Shown piece after piece: positions 23,935 through 35,988 of a DNA stretch of 64,000 nt. The notes under the pieces were generated by a model. That model made no database searches and had not been told where the DNA came from. It was given only the letters and a program-made list of their open reading frames with translations. Source of the stretch: Sclerodactyla briareus (taxonomy: Eukaryota; Echinodermata; Holothuroidea; Dendrochirotida; Sclerodactylidae); contig JAODTK010000156.1 in the NCBI GenBank assembly GCA_026419785.1, forward strand, positions 1-64,000. Reading direction: 5' to 3'. Made by a program: the position numbers and the translations under genes. The stretch's first letter is position 1. Every line of letters begins with the position of its first letter.

Positions 23935-24902
23935 TCCATTTCATTTCATTTATTTCTTCCATTATAAATATCTATATTTATAAAGAGGACATCAAAATAT
24001 TAACATACACGAGCAAAGAAAAGTAATGTTAATATGTTAGTAAAAAGCATTAAGATAATTATAACAAAATAAAATGTAACAAGTAATTATCCAGTGTACC
24101 ATTCTGTATATAGAGGGCAGCACGATAGTGAAACTGTTCCTCTATACATTTACCCTGTATTTTGGCGTTATCGACTTATTTCTCAGATTATACCTCGTAG
24201 ATTCCTGCAGCATGGAGTCCAGCTCCATATGCAAAAGATGTTTTTCATTGTTATGTATGCTATTGGCACATCTAATAAAATCATTTTGTGCAGCATTATT
24301 TACAGTATCAACTAGAAAAATATAGTCTATGTTAAAAATTCTAGAACAATAGTTTAAAAAACTATAATTTTCCTTCTCTTCCGGTCTTTCACTAAAAAGA
24401 AATGGTACCACACTGAGATGGCGTAAATAAGGTGTGTAAGATTTCCGAATAAATACTCCTTTACTCCTTTGCGTACCTCACCGAAACATCTGGTCACTAT
24501 GATGATAAAGTAGAGACGATGAGTACACACCCTCAGAATTCTGCTGATATGACCTGTAAAACATAATTTATCATCAATACACACACCAAGATAAACAGTC
24601 TTTGCCTTCGTTTCGACCTCAAATCTTTAATTGAGATTTTTAGGTCCTGCTTCGATAGACGAGACACTCGTGCTAATATTCATATTCTCAACACCATTTC
24701 CTTTTTTCTTTTTGCTTATACTAGATTCTTCCATCGCATAGATCGATAATACCTGACACATCCTCATATAACTTGCTTGATCCTCTTGATACGTACGCTT
24801 AGATATATTGCACACAATAGCAGTGTCGTCTGCATATTTCACCACAGCACATTTAGGTGTTGATTGTTATCTCATTAGTAATACATTGTGAAAAGAAAAA
24901 GC
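23935..24902 (-). mobile_element. 5'-truncated LINE fragment inserted in the hAT transposase
   Basis: Minus strand: KYADDTAIVCNIS (reverse transcriptase YADD motif, ~24815-24845) is preceded by remains of a PLLF-type motif. MCIDDKLCFTGHIS is the block after the catalytic site. SVWYHFF and a C-terminal RYNLRNKSITPKYRVNV segment follow. The 3' tail is AT-rich with ATGAAATGAAATGG-like repeats at 23935-23955. The layout resembles Rex1/CR1-related LINEs. It differs in sequence from the LINE at 17.5 kb. Being inserted in hAT DNA, it is younger than the hAT insertion. I could not define its own target duplication. Confidence 0.75.
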
Positions 24903-24904
24903 CA

Positions 24905-25860
24905 CGCATAAATACAACGCGTTATGTAAGCAGATAGTTAAAGCACTCTGTTCTGGGTTGTCTCAGTTCAAGCAGGAAATTGCTGAAGATGTAGATCAGA
25001 CACTCAGAGCGAGGTACGAAGCAATGGGCTCTTTAGTAAATGTGTCTGCTAGAGACTGGCATCTACACAGTTTTCTGGCAAGAGATTCTGAACAGGACGA
25101 ATGCAAGTAAAATCTTGCAGGATACGCAACTAGACCTCAACGCAACAGTTGCAGCTATGGCTTCTCTACAAAAGTTCGTTGAGGAGCACATACGAGGCAA
25201 CGTTTGCTAATTTGTCAGGCACGCCACACTACCCACAAACTCGAAGGCGGCAGAGGAATGTTCGACTCACTCCTCTAGGTTACGGTCATGGAGAAGAGGC
25301 TGTCCTTTTCCCATCAGAGAATTTCCGTATGGAAAACTTCCTTCCAGTGGTTGACCAATTTGTTAGCTCACTAAAGCAGCGATTGGCAGCGTATGCAGAG
25401 ATCTGCATTGATTTCGGTTTCCTAGGGCAGTTGGGCTCATCAACAGACGATCAAATCCAGCGATCCGCCACTGCTTCAGTTCACAAGTACAAGGATGAAT
25501 TTAGATGATACGATGGGGAACGAGCTGGTACAATTCAGGGAGGTTTCAAAACTCTTTGTTGATACAATATCACAGAGGGTGAGTCAAATGGACTGCAGTC
25601 ACGCCACGGATCGTTAATAGACTGATCATCGACAAGGGTGTTTATGCCACTTTCCCAAATGTTGAAATCGCACTTCGCATGTACTTGGTCCTAATGGGTC
25701 AAACTGCAGGCGGTGAGCGGTCTTTTAGTAAAGTGAAATTCATAAAAATATAATAATAGCTTAGCCATTATGAACATCGAGTATGACATCTTACGAGAAC
25801 TTGACCTCAGTGACGTTGTGCGGACTTCTCTAAACAGAAAGCAAGCATGGTATAAGGTAG
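24905..25860 (+). pseudogene. hAT transposase, C-terminal part with dimerisation domain (disrupted)
   Basis: Continues the transposase after the LINE: CKQIVKALCSGLSQFKQEI, ETGIYTVFWQEILNRTNASK, LDLNATVAAMASLQKFVEEH. Then NFRMENFLPVVDQFVSSLKQ with RLAAYAEICIDFGFL (25149-25508 frame). Near the end is the hallmark hAT C-terminal dimerisation motif, ALRMYLVLM…GGERSFSKVKFIK, followed by IEYDILRELDLSDVV. At least five frame changes or stops are present. Known: this domain mediates transposase oligomerisation. Inference: the copy is related to the ZMYM-type hAT group. Confidence 0.85.
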
Positions 25861-26099
25861 GTTTCCACGGGAGAAGGAAATACTTTTGTTTGCTAGGAGT
25901 ACATGGTCGGAGGTGGTGGGTGGGGCAAAGGTATTTGGGTCGGGCGGGCAAGACCGCCCACAACCTTTGTTATCCCTAACTTGCGTAAGGAATTTCGCCG
26001 CTCTCAATCAAATATATTCTGTATTTTTGCTAGTGCGGAGGGACCCCCCACATTAAGCGCTGTGCCCATGGCCCCCACAGAGGTAAAGCCGGCCCTGAC

Positions 26100-26345
26100 A
26101 CACTCAATATATGGCTTGGTATATTGGACATTGGCTTTTGTCAATATCGTTTTTAATTCTGGAGTGAACCAGCTTTTAATAATACATATGATATTCAACA
26201 TGTATCGTGATTGTTCATGCAGCATAAGCAGATAGAAACCCTCACCATTCCAGGAGAGTAGTGGAGGCACGAGTAATTATTTGCATGTAGTTGATGACCA
26301 AAGGAGGGGACGTGTTCCTTGAAACTCAGTTTGGCAGTACGATCC
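26100..26345 (+). repeat. dispersed repeat, copy 2 (right flank of the hAT)
   Basis: Same family and orientation as 22045-22320. It begins with the right target duplication, so the family's 'cac(t)tcaatata.tgg' gives an approximate empty-site sequence for the hAT insertion. Confidence 0.6.
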
Positions 26346-26616
26346 GGACGTTTGGTTGTCTGGTAGTTTAAATTTTTTCTGGTACTTGTCTGCTTAAATA
26401 AAGATTCAGATTTTAGGTGATATCGAACGTCTCCTTTTGTTACAGAATTTGGATATTACTCAAAGAAATAGCAAGAAATCACTATGCATAGTGCGTTCTT
26501 GATTCGTTCTTTATTCATATGCGATAAAATTCAGTATAATTCAGCGTGCATCCTCAGTTTGGGGGTAGGGCTGGCTCGCACGTCGAGATGTAGGAATTAC
26601 GCCACTGCACCTCATT

Positions 26617-26618
<2 letters not shown>

Positions 26619-26655
<37 letters not shown>

Positions 26656-26738
26656 ATATATATATATATTATATATATATATATATATTATATATATATA
26701 TATTATATATATATATATTATATATACATTATAATATA
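26619..26738 (+). repeat. (TA)n microsatellite
   Basis: About 120 bp of almost pure TA with occasional shifts. Just before it, AATTACGCCACTG (26594-26606) looks like the end of a hAT-type element. Confidence 0.9.
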
Positions 26739-27020
26739 TAAATAAAGAGGCTTTTGGAAATTAACACTGCAGTGGTAGCCTTATCCATAGACATAATACA
26801 GCTTCCACTGAATTATACCTATGCTATCTCAAGCATGAGTTTTCAGAATCGTACTTGAAGGGGGGTCATGGGGAAGTTGTTATGGCACTGTACTATGATC
26901 ATAAAATGTATTGAACAAGAGAACAACAAAATGGTACAAATCATCTATCACCCTAAAGTCCAGGCACATTCTTTGTGATTTTAGTGAGTTATAGTAGGGC
27001 TCAGTAACACGGTCAGAGGT

Positions 27021-29916
27021 GTCTCACTGTTAACCCCATATCATACCTCCATATAATACCTCATTGTCTCACTGCGCCCCATATCATACCTCATATCATA
27101 CCTCATGTCTCACTGCGCCCCATATCATACCTCATATCATACCTCATTGTCCTCACTGTGTCCCATGTCATACCTCCATATCATAACCTCATTGTCTCAC
27201 TGTGTCCCATGTCATACCTCATTGTCTCACTGTGTCCCATATCACACCTCATATCATACCTCATTGTTTCACTGTGTCCCATATCATCCCTCCTATCATA
27301 CTCATTGTCTCACTGTGTCCCATATCATACCTCCATATCATAACCTCATTGTCTCACTGTGTCCCATATCACATCCTCCATATCATACCTCTTGTCTCAC
27401 TGTGTCCCATATCACACTTCCATATCATACCTCATTGTTTCACTGTGTCCCATATCACACCTCCATATCATACCTCATTGTCTCACTGTGTCCCATATCA
27501 CACACCTCCATATCATACCTCATTGTCTCACTGCGGCCCCATATCATACCTCATATCATACCTCATTGTCTCACTGTGTCCATATCACACCTCCATATCA
27601 TACCTTCATTGTCTCACGGTGTCCCATATCACACCTCCAATCATACCTCATTGTTTCACTGTGTCCCACATCATACCTCCATATCATACCTCATTGTTTC
27701 AACTGTGTCCCATTCACACCTCCATATCATACCTCATTGTCTCACGTGTCCCATATCACACGTCCATATCATACCTCCATATCATACCTCATGTCTCACT
27801 GTGTCCCATATCACACGTCCATATCATACCTCATTGTCTCACTGGTCCCATATCACACACCTCCATATCATACCTCATTGTCTCACTGTGTCCCATGTCA
27901 TACCTCCATATCATACCTCTTGTCTCACGGTGTCCCATATCACACGTCCATATCATACCTCATTGTTTCACTGTGTCCCATATCACACACCTCCATATCA
28001 TACCTCATTGTCCTCACTGTGTCCCATATCACATCCTCCATATCATACCTCATTGTCTCACTGCGCCCCATATCATACCTCCATATCCATACCTCATTGT
28101 CTCACTGTGTCCCATATCACACCTCCAATCATACCTCATTGTCTCACTGTGTACCATATCACACCTCCAATCATACCTCATTGTTTCACTGTGTCCATAT
28201 CATCCCTCCATATCATAACCTCATTGTTTCACTGTGTCCCATTCACACCTCCATATCATACCTCATTGTTTCACTGTGTCCCATATCATACCTCCATATC
28301 ATACCTCATTGTTTCACTGTGTCCCATATCACACGTTCCATATCATACATCATTGTCTCACTGTGTCCCCATATCACACCTCCATATCATACCTCATTGT
28401 CTTCACTGTGTCCCATATCATACCTCCATATCATACTCATTGTTTCACTGTGTCCCATATCACACGTCCATATCATAACCTCATTGTCTCACGTGTCCCA
28501 TATCACACCTCCATATCAGACCTCATTGTCTCACTGTGTCCCATATCATACCTCATTGTTTCATTGTGCCCCATATTATATCGCCTCCATATCATACCTC
28601 ATTGTCCTCACTGTGTCCCATATCATACCTCATTGTTTCACTGTGTCCCATATCATACCTCCATATCATACTCATTGTCTCACTGTGTCCCCTATCACAC
28701 CTCCATATCATACCTCATTGTCTCACGTGTCCCATATCACACGTCCATATCATACCTCATTGTCTCACTGTGTCCCATATCACACCTCCATATCAGACCT
28801 CATTGTCTCACTGCGCCCCATATCATACCTCATTGTTTCACTGTGTCCCATACACACCTCCATATCAGACCTCATTGTCTCACTGCGCCCCATATCATAC
28901 CTCATTGTCTCACGTGTCCCATATCACACGTCCATATCATACCTCATTGTCTCACTGCGCCCCATATCATACCTCCTTGTCTCACTGTGTCCCATACACA
29001 CCTCCATATCATACCTCCATATCATACCTCCATATCATACCTCATTGTTTCACTGTGTCCCATATCACACGTCCATATCATACCTCATTTTCTCACTGTG
29101 TCCCATGTCATACCTCCATATCATACTCATTGTCTCACTGCGCCCCATATCATACCTCATTGTTTCACTGTGTCCCATATCACACGTCCATATCATACCT
29201 CATTGTTCACTGTGTCCCATATCATACCTCATTGTCTCACTGCGCCCCATATCATACCTCATTGTTTCACTGTGTCCCATATCATACCTCATGTCTCACT
29301 GTGTCCCATATCATACCTCATATCATACCTCATGTCTCACTGTGTCCCATATCATACCTCATTGTCTCACGTGTCCCATATCACACTTCCATATCATACC
29401 TCATTGTTTCACTGTGTCCCATACACACCTCCATATCATACCTCCATATAATACCTCATTGTCTCACTGTGTCCCATATCATACCTCATTGTCCTCACTG
29501 TGTCCCATACACACCTCCATATCATACCTCATATCATACCTCATTGTTTCACTGTGTCCCATATCATACCTCATTGTTTCACTGTGTCCCATATCATACC
29601 TCATTGTCTCACTGTGTACCATATCACACCTCCATATCATACCTCATTGTCTCACGTGTCCCATATCACACTTCCATATCATACCTCATTGTCTCACGTG
29701 TCCCATATCACACCTCCATATCAGACCTCATTGTCTCACTGCGCCCCATATCATACCTCCATATAATACCTCATTGTCTCACTGTGTCCCATATCACACC
29801 TCCATATCAGACCTCATTGTCTCACTGCGCCCCATATCATACCTCCTTGTCTCACTGTGTCCCATATCATACCTCATATCATACCTCATTGTTTCACTGT
29901 GTCCCATATCACACGT
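27021..29916 (+). repeat. 2.9-kb minisatellite, ~43-bp unit
   Basis: Tandem units of roughly 41-45 bp built from one or two 'catatcatacctc' sub-units plus 'attgtctcactgtgtcc'. That is about 65-70 copies, with variants (cacacct, cacgtcc, gtttcactg, actgcgcccc). The plus strand is very poor in G, and stop-containing combinations are rare. Because 43 is not a multiple of three, all three plus frames stay open for long stretches (up to 902 codons). These encode HTSLSHCVPYHTS-like monotonous repeats and have no support as proteins. Confidence 0.95.
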
Positions 29917-29939
29917 CCCCCCCCCCCCCCCCCCCCCCC
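29917..29939 (+). repeat. 23-C homopolymer ending the minisatellite
   Basis: An uninterrupted C run directly at the right border of the array. It is one of the longest homopolymers in the window and may be an assembly joint. Confidence 0.9.
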
Positions 29940-30530
29940 AGATATATTTATCAAAGAAAGAGTGGCAATGCGCAATGCAATGCTGGCCACTTCGATATGT
30001 CATCATATGTGATATGCGCGGCTCGGCTGCCATGCATGCCATATGCCTAGACGTAGAGATCATTTAATTCTGAATCAACTTGGAACAGAAACGGGAAGGA
30101 GTTTTGTCCTACGTAAGATCTCGCCAGAAAATGATGTAGGGGAGGAATCGGGCAAGCACGGCTGCTTTGCTATTCCTTCAATTAAGTGGAACACACATCT
30201 TGGGTCTGTATGAGGCGTTCGCACTCTTCCTAAATCATATGAATTTTGTATGCCTAACTTTTTTTGAAGAACATTTTCGGCCCCATGCCAAGCACGTAGC
30301 CTAACGTTAGGCCTAGCCTAGTAAATATCTCGCGTAACGGTACTCGTACTTTTGACACCTGTTTGATTCGAACTCCAGAAAGAATGCACCGTTGCTGCCT
30401 CAAACAAGCACTTTTGAACGGTTGAGTGTTGCACTTCATTTAGTGTTGCATGACACCAAACCTCAAACAAGCAATTTTACATGAGCTAGTCATCTTCCTC
30501 GAACTTCCTAATTGAAATAATAGTATACAT

Positions 30531-31207
30531 GAGCCTTTTCGCAAATAGCCTCGCGCAATGCATTGTGGTCTAGTCCAGGGGGACAAAGTAGGCAATCTAT
30601 GGAAGGCCAAATAGGAATTTCAGCAGGTAAAATGATTTTTTGTGGCGAAAAATAACACATTTCAGTCAGATTTGTCATGATAAAGATGTAAAAAAGTATC
30701 GGGAACAACATACTGAATTTTGAGAGAATATGCTCGGACAATAAGAAAGATAATTGAAATTTACAAGTTTTTCCAATTCATGCTAACACAAAACTGCCCT
30801 CTGATTTTCCAGCTGCTGTTGCTCTAATGAATTTTTTTGACTGGTTATTTCAAGTATGGTAGGCCGTGAAGGCAAAGAAATATAACGCAAGTAAATTTAT
30901 GCATAGACCTTTTCGCACACCATAGCAGTTGCGGTGCACTGCTTGGGAAGTTTTTGATGCCATTGCGGGATCGGGATACTTCAGGGGGCAGTTTTTAGTT
31001 AGCAATGTATTGTTGTGGGTGGGTAAAACTTGTGAATTTCAAGTATCTACTTATTTTCCATGCATATTCTCTCAAAATTCAGTATGTTGTCCCGAAATGT
31101 AAATCAATTTTATCCACTGAAATCCTATTTGGCCTTCCATAGATTGCCTACTTTGTCCACTGATCCAGACCACAAGGCATTGCCGAAGGCTATTTTGCGA
31201 AAAGGCT
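30531..31207. mobile_element. fold-back (MITE-like) element 1
   Basis: Long imperfect inverted arms: left 30531-30795, right about 30980-31207. The left arm begins GAGCCTTTTCGCAAATAGCC. The right arm, reverse-complemented, begins CAGCCTTTTCGCAAAATAGCC. Both continue with 'acaaagtaggcaatctatgg' and 'aaggccaaatagga'. The ~185-bp loop contains a related 'accttttcgcacacc' word. No transposase is present and no clear target duplication was found. Open frames on the minus strand lie in the arms and are not genes. Confidence 0.7.
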
Positions 31208-34200
31208 GATGGAGGCCTAGCTTCACTGTTATCATAGTAGGTTGTGTTTTGGAGATTGGAAAAAACAGCGTCCTCATTTGAGTTAGAAAAATCAGATATC
31301 AATAAATTTGGCAATTTTAATGTGAGGTAGAATACCAAGAACAAACTAAAATGGATGGATGGCGATAACCACACAATCTGAGTAAATCAGTGGTCTCCAA
31401 AGGTCCCAAATTTTGTGCCGGGGTGGTGATCGTGTACTGGGGGAGGGGTCCTGGGGCGAGGGTCCTGGGGGAGGGGGAACCCCTCCCTGGGCTCGAATTT
31501 TCGGTCGTCCGATTATCCGAGACGACTAAAATTCTGAACGGACCACCAGTTTTTGACATGATGGTTGTCCGCTGGATACCACTTTTTTTTAGGTACAATG
31601 TAGCCCCTACAAGGAAAATTTTCGTTCTCATCGTTTGTAAAAAAAAATATCAGGGCAAATATTCCAATTTATTTTGCCGTATTTTCCACCAAATATTCAC
31701 ACATAAAACTCTGATCACGATCACGGGGCCTCCACTCATGTATGAAAACGAGTCATGATTACGGGATTACAACAGGAATAGTAAATTTGACCCTTCAACC
31801 AGTCACGTCTCGGACTCAGGCCGAGTATGCTTCCCATACATTGTGGCAGACATGTAAACACTAGTTGCAGGACATGAGAGAAGAGAAAGAAAAACACTAT
31901 TTTTCAGGCCCATGCACACGATAACGTAGATTGACACATGATTTTGAAAGAAAGGTGGATGCTACAAATTTTATGAAAACCATGTGGAATGGGACCAAAT
32001 TCACTGTGATAAAACGTTAAAATCGCAATCTGAAACTTAAAACATCATCAAATAATGAAACAGGCATGTAGATGGGTTGATACAAACATTTCCCAAAAAA
32101 AATTGAACATGTTATTTGCAAGGTGTCTTCAGGTAACACTTTTCATCTAGGTAAGGGTGGTCCCTGTACAAATATAGCAAGTTCAGTGGCTTAGGCCTAC
32201 TGCTGTCTATCTTGTGGGAATAGTGAGCTAATGAAATTATCACTTTTGTTTTCTTTAGTTATTCACACAAATACAATTTTGCTGGAAAGAACATTCACTT
32301 GGGCCAGAAAAATGTTGCCGTTAAAGGATTTGCCCTTCGGCGAACGTATGTAGTATGGGATGGAAGCAGGAAGGTTATGGCTGGGTATTCCCCAGGTACC
32401 CACTGACTAAATACAGTGTGGAACTTGTGTAGCAATATTGTAGCAATAGTTTGCAATGGGCCAAGAGCGGGGCTGTAACCCCTTAGCGAACACATTCTTC
32501 CTATTGTTTAAGACTGGCAATGTGGCAATGTTCGGTGGTGGTCTATTATGCATGGTATGCAAAAGAACTAATTGGTCTTTTTTCTGAGAACCCCCCTAGA
32601 ATCCCCCTTCCCCCATAGATTCAAGATCCCCTTGAAAAATTGTAGGGGGTCATCAATCTTTTGCACAATGTGGCATTACTGCATGCTCCTCAATTAAGAA
32701 GCAGAGAAAAGAAGCAGGAAGGAAAGCCAAGCCAAGTATGAAGAGAAGCAGCAACGCAATTTCAAGAGTTGTGGTATCAAAAGCCTGCCATAACCCATGG
32801 CTAAGATATGACAAGGAGAGCGAATTAATGTTCTGTAAATTTGTGAAAGTCATGGGGCATTGATCAGGTGTTTGTGGTTAGGGTGTGGTCCCATCACGTT
32901 GAGAGCCTCCAGAAAAATGTGGTAAGCCATGGCCACATTAAAGCGGCAGACAGACACAGAGAGCGCTCAATCATGAACCTGCGGTAACTTGCGGCAAACC
33001 ATTATTTCATCTTGGACAATTTGACACAAAAATGCAACACTGGTTGTACGATGTATCGGACAACCTGGAAAAAATCTAAAAATCGAGGCATGTCCCCTCC
33101 CCTTGGAAAATTTCAGACCTCGAAAAGTGGGTAGATGCCAAATGGTGTAATATTTGGTGCCATATTTGCTTTGCAGTATCTCCAGAATCTCCATTTACGG
33201 CAGTGTTTTCAATTTTCCAATGATAGCAGAGTGAAAAAAAAAATCTTCAAAATTGCGGCAAAAAATAGTTGAACAAAAACGTCAGCCAGGCTGGCCAGTC
33301 GGAACTGTGTAGCTTCCTTCCACATATTCCGAGGAGATGGTAGCCAATAGCCAATGTTCTATTCGGTGAAGTGGAAGATACAAAGCTGAGGGAGTATTAG
33401 AAGTGATGTGAAACATCGGCCCCTGCTCCGGATCCCACTAGAACCCCCACTCTGCCAACCTGAACCTTCCCACCCTAACCCGAACCCCCCCACCCACCCT
33501 CCCCCCCCCACCCTCCGTTCGGCAATCCGTCTGAAGTGGAGACACCCAACCTTTTCATAGTTCTACGTACGCACGTGCGACAAATAAAGCGCATTGTGAA
33601 CTTTTTGGATTTACAGTATACAAGCCCTGTATCTATAAGAAAAATTATTTTCGATTACAGTCCTAGAGCATCCAATAGCAGGCTACCAGATCGGCGCGAT
33701 CAGTTCAAACCTGCTGAGTATTGAAGGTTGATTCATATGGTACGCGACTCGAACTCTTGGCATTCGATTCTAGTGATTTTACCAAAGGTCCCAACCCAAT
33801 TACTGGCAATGACCGATTCAGGGCGGGCCTGGACTTTCTGGTGCATTAACTCTTCCTTGTGTTCTCCATTCTCCATTATAAATCAGAGCCTGCCGCGAGT
33901 GAAGGGACCGGGGGACATTTCAAGTCTCAGATAAATCGGACGTTTTTTTTTTTTTCTGAATACCTTCCCTTTCAAGTGATTTTTTTCTCTTAAAAATTGG
34001 AAACATTTAGACAGCATTGTAGTGTTCAACGATCAGCAGTTTCGGTATACAGAATTGTCCGATTATAGCATGATCGGAATCGGTATGGGTAAATTGCCGA
34101 TCAAAAAGGTCGATTCAGCACAACAGATGATGGCAAAAAGCCTTAGAGCGACCTAAACTGGAACAAGTACTGCTCAAAAAGTGACCGACACGATCGCTAA

Positions 34201-35280
34201 ATATTGTGTTATGCTGATTGCTGAAACAAACAATGTTTTGTAGTGTGCTTCATTTTTTCGGCACGTAAGCCCCTCCCTTTCCGATAATTCCAACTCCCAA
34301 CAGGAACACATCATTCACTGCATGTACAAGTAGCCTACAAAAGCCAAGTAAAAACTGCAGCTGCGACGTAACAATTTGCAAAACCGAAGCAAATACACTC
34401 AAAAGTGTTGTAAATGTTATAAAAACCATTGCTAAAGGTGTTAATTACAATTCTTGCTCCGATTATTCAGTAAAATAAGTCCATGATTGAAGGAGTGTAT
34501 GTAGGCCTACGCAAATAACAGCTTAATTTTACAACAATCGGCGATCGCCGATCCCGTTTGTTCCGAGATTCGGCCCTCCTAACTATTATGTCCATACAAA
34601 AGGTCCATTGTACGTATGCGGAGGAGAGAATCGAGCTCATGTGAAGCGACTGTCTAAAAATTCATAGCAGAGATGTAGTACATGCAGTACGTTGTTGGTC
34701 TATATGAATACCGTTGTTGGCTATATGAATCATGTGTAGTTGCACTAGGGTGTTATCATCGTGAGGAACGAGGAGAGAAGTGAGTGTAGCGCTTCGCACG
34801 TGGAGGGGGGAATATTTTCTGGCTTTTTGTGTATGACTGTTAGCTTCGAAACAATTTGGAATGGATCCAAGTTATGTTAATGAGTGTAGGTTTTGGAGAA
34901 AGACAAACATGCAGGGATGATGACCGCAGCAGAAACGAAACTTTTTTTTATCATGAATATCGCTATGAGTGACATTTGTACAGGTGCATGGTTGTTGTTT
35001 TTGGTTCCGGGCGCGTCCAGTTTTTGTCCGGGCGGGTAGCTTTCTGTCCGGGCGATTGTGACCATTTCAATTTTTGTCCGGGCGGGCGCCGCCGCAAAAC
35101 CCGTAGTGGAGAACACTGAAAAATTGTGAATTTGGCCGCTCATGACTGCTGGACACAAAGTGCCCCTGAGAAACCTCAATGCATAGGGTACTGTGTGTTG
35201 TATCAGGCAAAGTGCGAAACTCCTTTCATGGGGGCACCTTGTGTTAGCAGTCAAGCAGCAAGCCAGAAAAATTACGATTA
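31208..35280. other. non-coding stretch with G-rich and repeat-like segments
   Basis: No host exon was recognised. It contains a G-rich segment at 31438-31485 with several GGG runs. A C-rich run lies at 33481-33516. A repeated 'tgtccgggcg' block is at 34995-35090. Open frames are 125 codons or fewer and lack motifs. Confidence 0.35.
34995..35090. repeat. GTCCGGGCG short-repeat block
   Basis: Four copies of (T)GTCCGGGCG or TTCCGGGCG, spaced about 20-35 bp, separated by AT-rich DNA. It may be the subterminal repeat of a transposon or a protein-binding array. Confidence 0.4.
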
Positions 35281-35282
35281 TA

Positions 35283-35632
35283 TATTTCCAATCATTTGTG
35301 GGTGTATCGACACCACATCCTGATATTTCGTTCTTGGTATTCTATTCTACTTCATATAAAAAAATTGCAAAATTCCCGTTGAAAAATACAATTTTGTCTA
35401 ACTGAATGAAGCTAGTTTTAGACGATGTTGGAAACGTAGCCTACATGATAAACAGGGAAGGTAGGGCCTCCATGGAATGCATATTGAGCCGAAAACCAAA
35501 ATAATGTTGATCTAAGTTGGAAAGGAATTTCAATCAGACTTTTCTGCCCAATTTTTATGTGAGTGTAGTAGAATAACAAAAACAAAATATCTGGATTTGG
35601 TGAGATACACCCACAAATGAGTGGAAATATCA
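35283..35632. mobile_element. fold-back (MITE-like) element 2
   Basis: Inverted arms of about 115 bp: left 35283-35400, right 35517-35632. Landmarks are 'atatttccaatcatttgtgggtgtatc' on the left and 'gatacacccacaaatgagtgg' on the right. 'tattctattctacttc' on the left pairs with 'gagtgtagtagaataa' on the right. The spacer is about 115 bp. No coding potential. Confidence 0.65.
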
Positions 35633-35988
35633 TGATGTGATTGTTGGGACCCTTCTTGGAAAATTATGGGAAAATTATTTTAAAAACTGAACTTTTTGAA
35701 TAGGCCCGATGCAATTTTCAAAACATTCATGTTTTCGCAGTTTTGAATGAGCATTAAATTCTTTTCATGATGAATTGAACGGGGCTACAAAACTTCACCA
35801 GGAAGCATCATTGACAGAAAAGCAGTACTTAGATTTTCAACCCAAAACACCTTTTTATGGAGACCACGCCCCAAACTTTTCTCCTTGAACCTTGAACGAT
35901 ACTCGGCCAACACTCCGTTGGGAGCAAAAACAAAAAGGAATGGGTTGACAGCCAAACGGAAGAAGAGATGTTATTGATCCTGCTTCAT

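Larger units (their letters stand above)
23257..26097 (+). mobile_element. hAT DNA transposon, 8-bp TSD, interrupted by a LINE
   Basis: A cut-and-paste element of the hAT superfamily. Seen: an 8-bp direct repeat ACACACTC at 23249-23256 and 26098-26105, the length hAT transposases generate. The termini are related: CGTGCCGGATGTTAAC on the left and, reverse-complemented, CAGGGCCGGCTTTACC on the right. Both are followed by G/C-rich subterminal DNA with GGGGGCC and CATGGGC or CGTGCCC words. Transposase remains lie at 23460-23925 and 24905-25860. The N-terminal zinc-finger part is missing, and a minus-strand LINE fragment of nearly 1 kb is inserted in the middle. The element cannot make its own transposase. 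The left end lacks the A of the expected CAG, probably an indel. Confidence 0.85.

Noticed and set aside
27021-29916. CRISPR-like array
   Set aside because: Units are contiguous and variable with no unique spacers and no cas genes; the context is eukaryotic.
27105-30067. Open frames of 457, 338, 902, 405 and 504 codons on the plus strand
   Set aside because: They are different frames of the same ~43-bp minisatellite; the encoded 'proteins' are low-complexity and frame-interchangeable. The tail past 29.94 kb follows a poly-C run.
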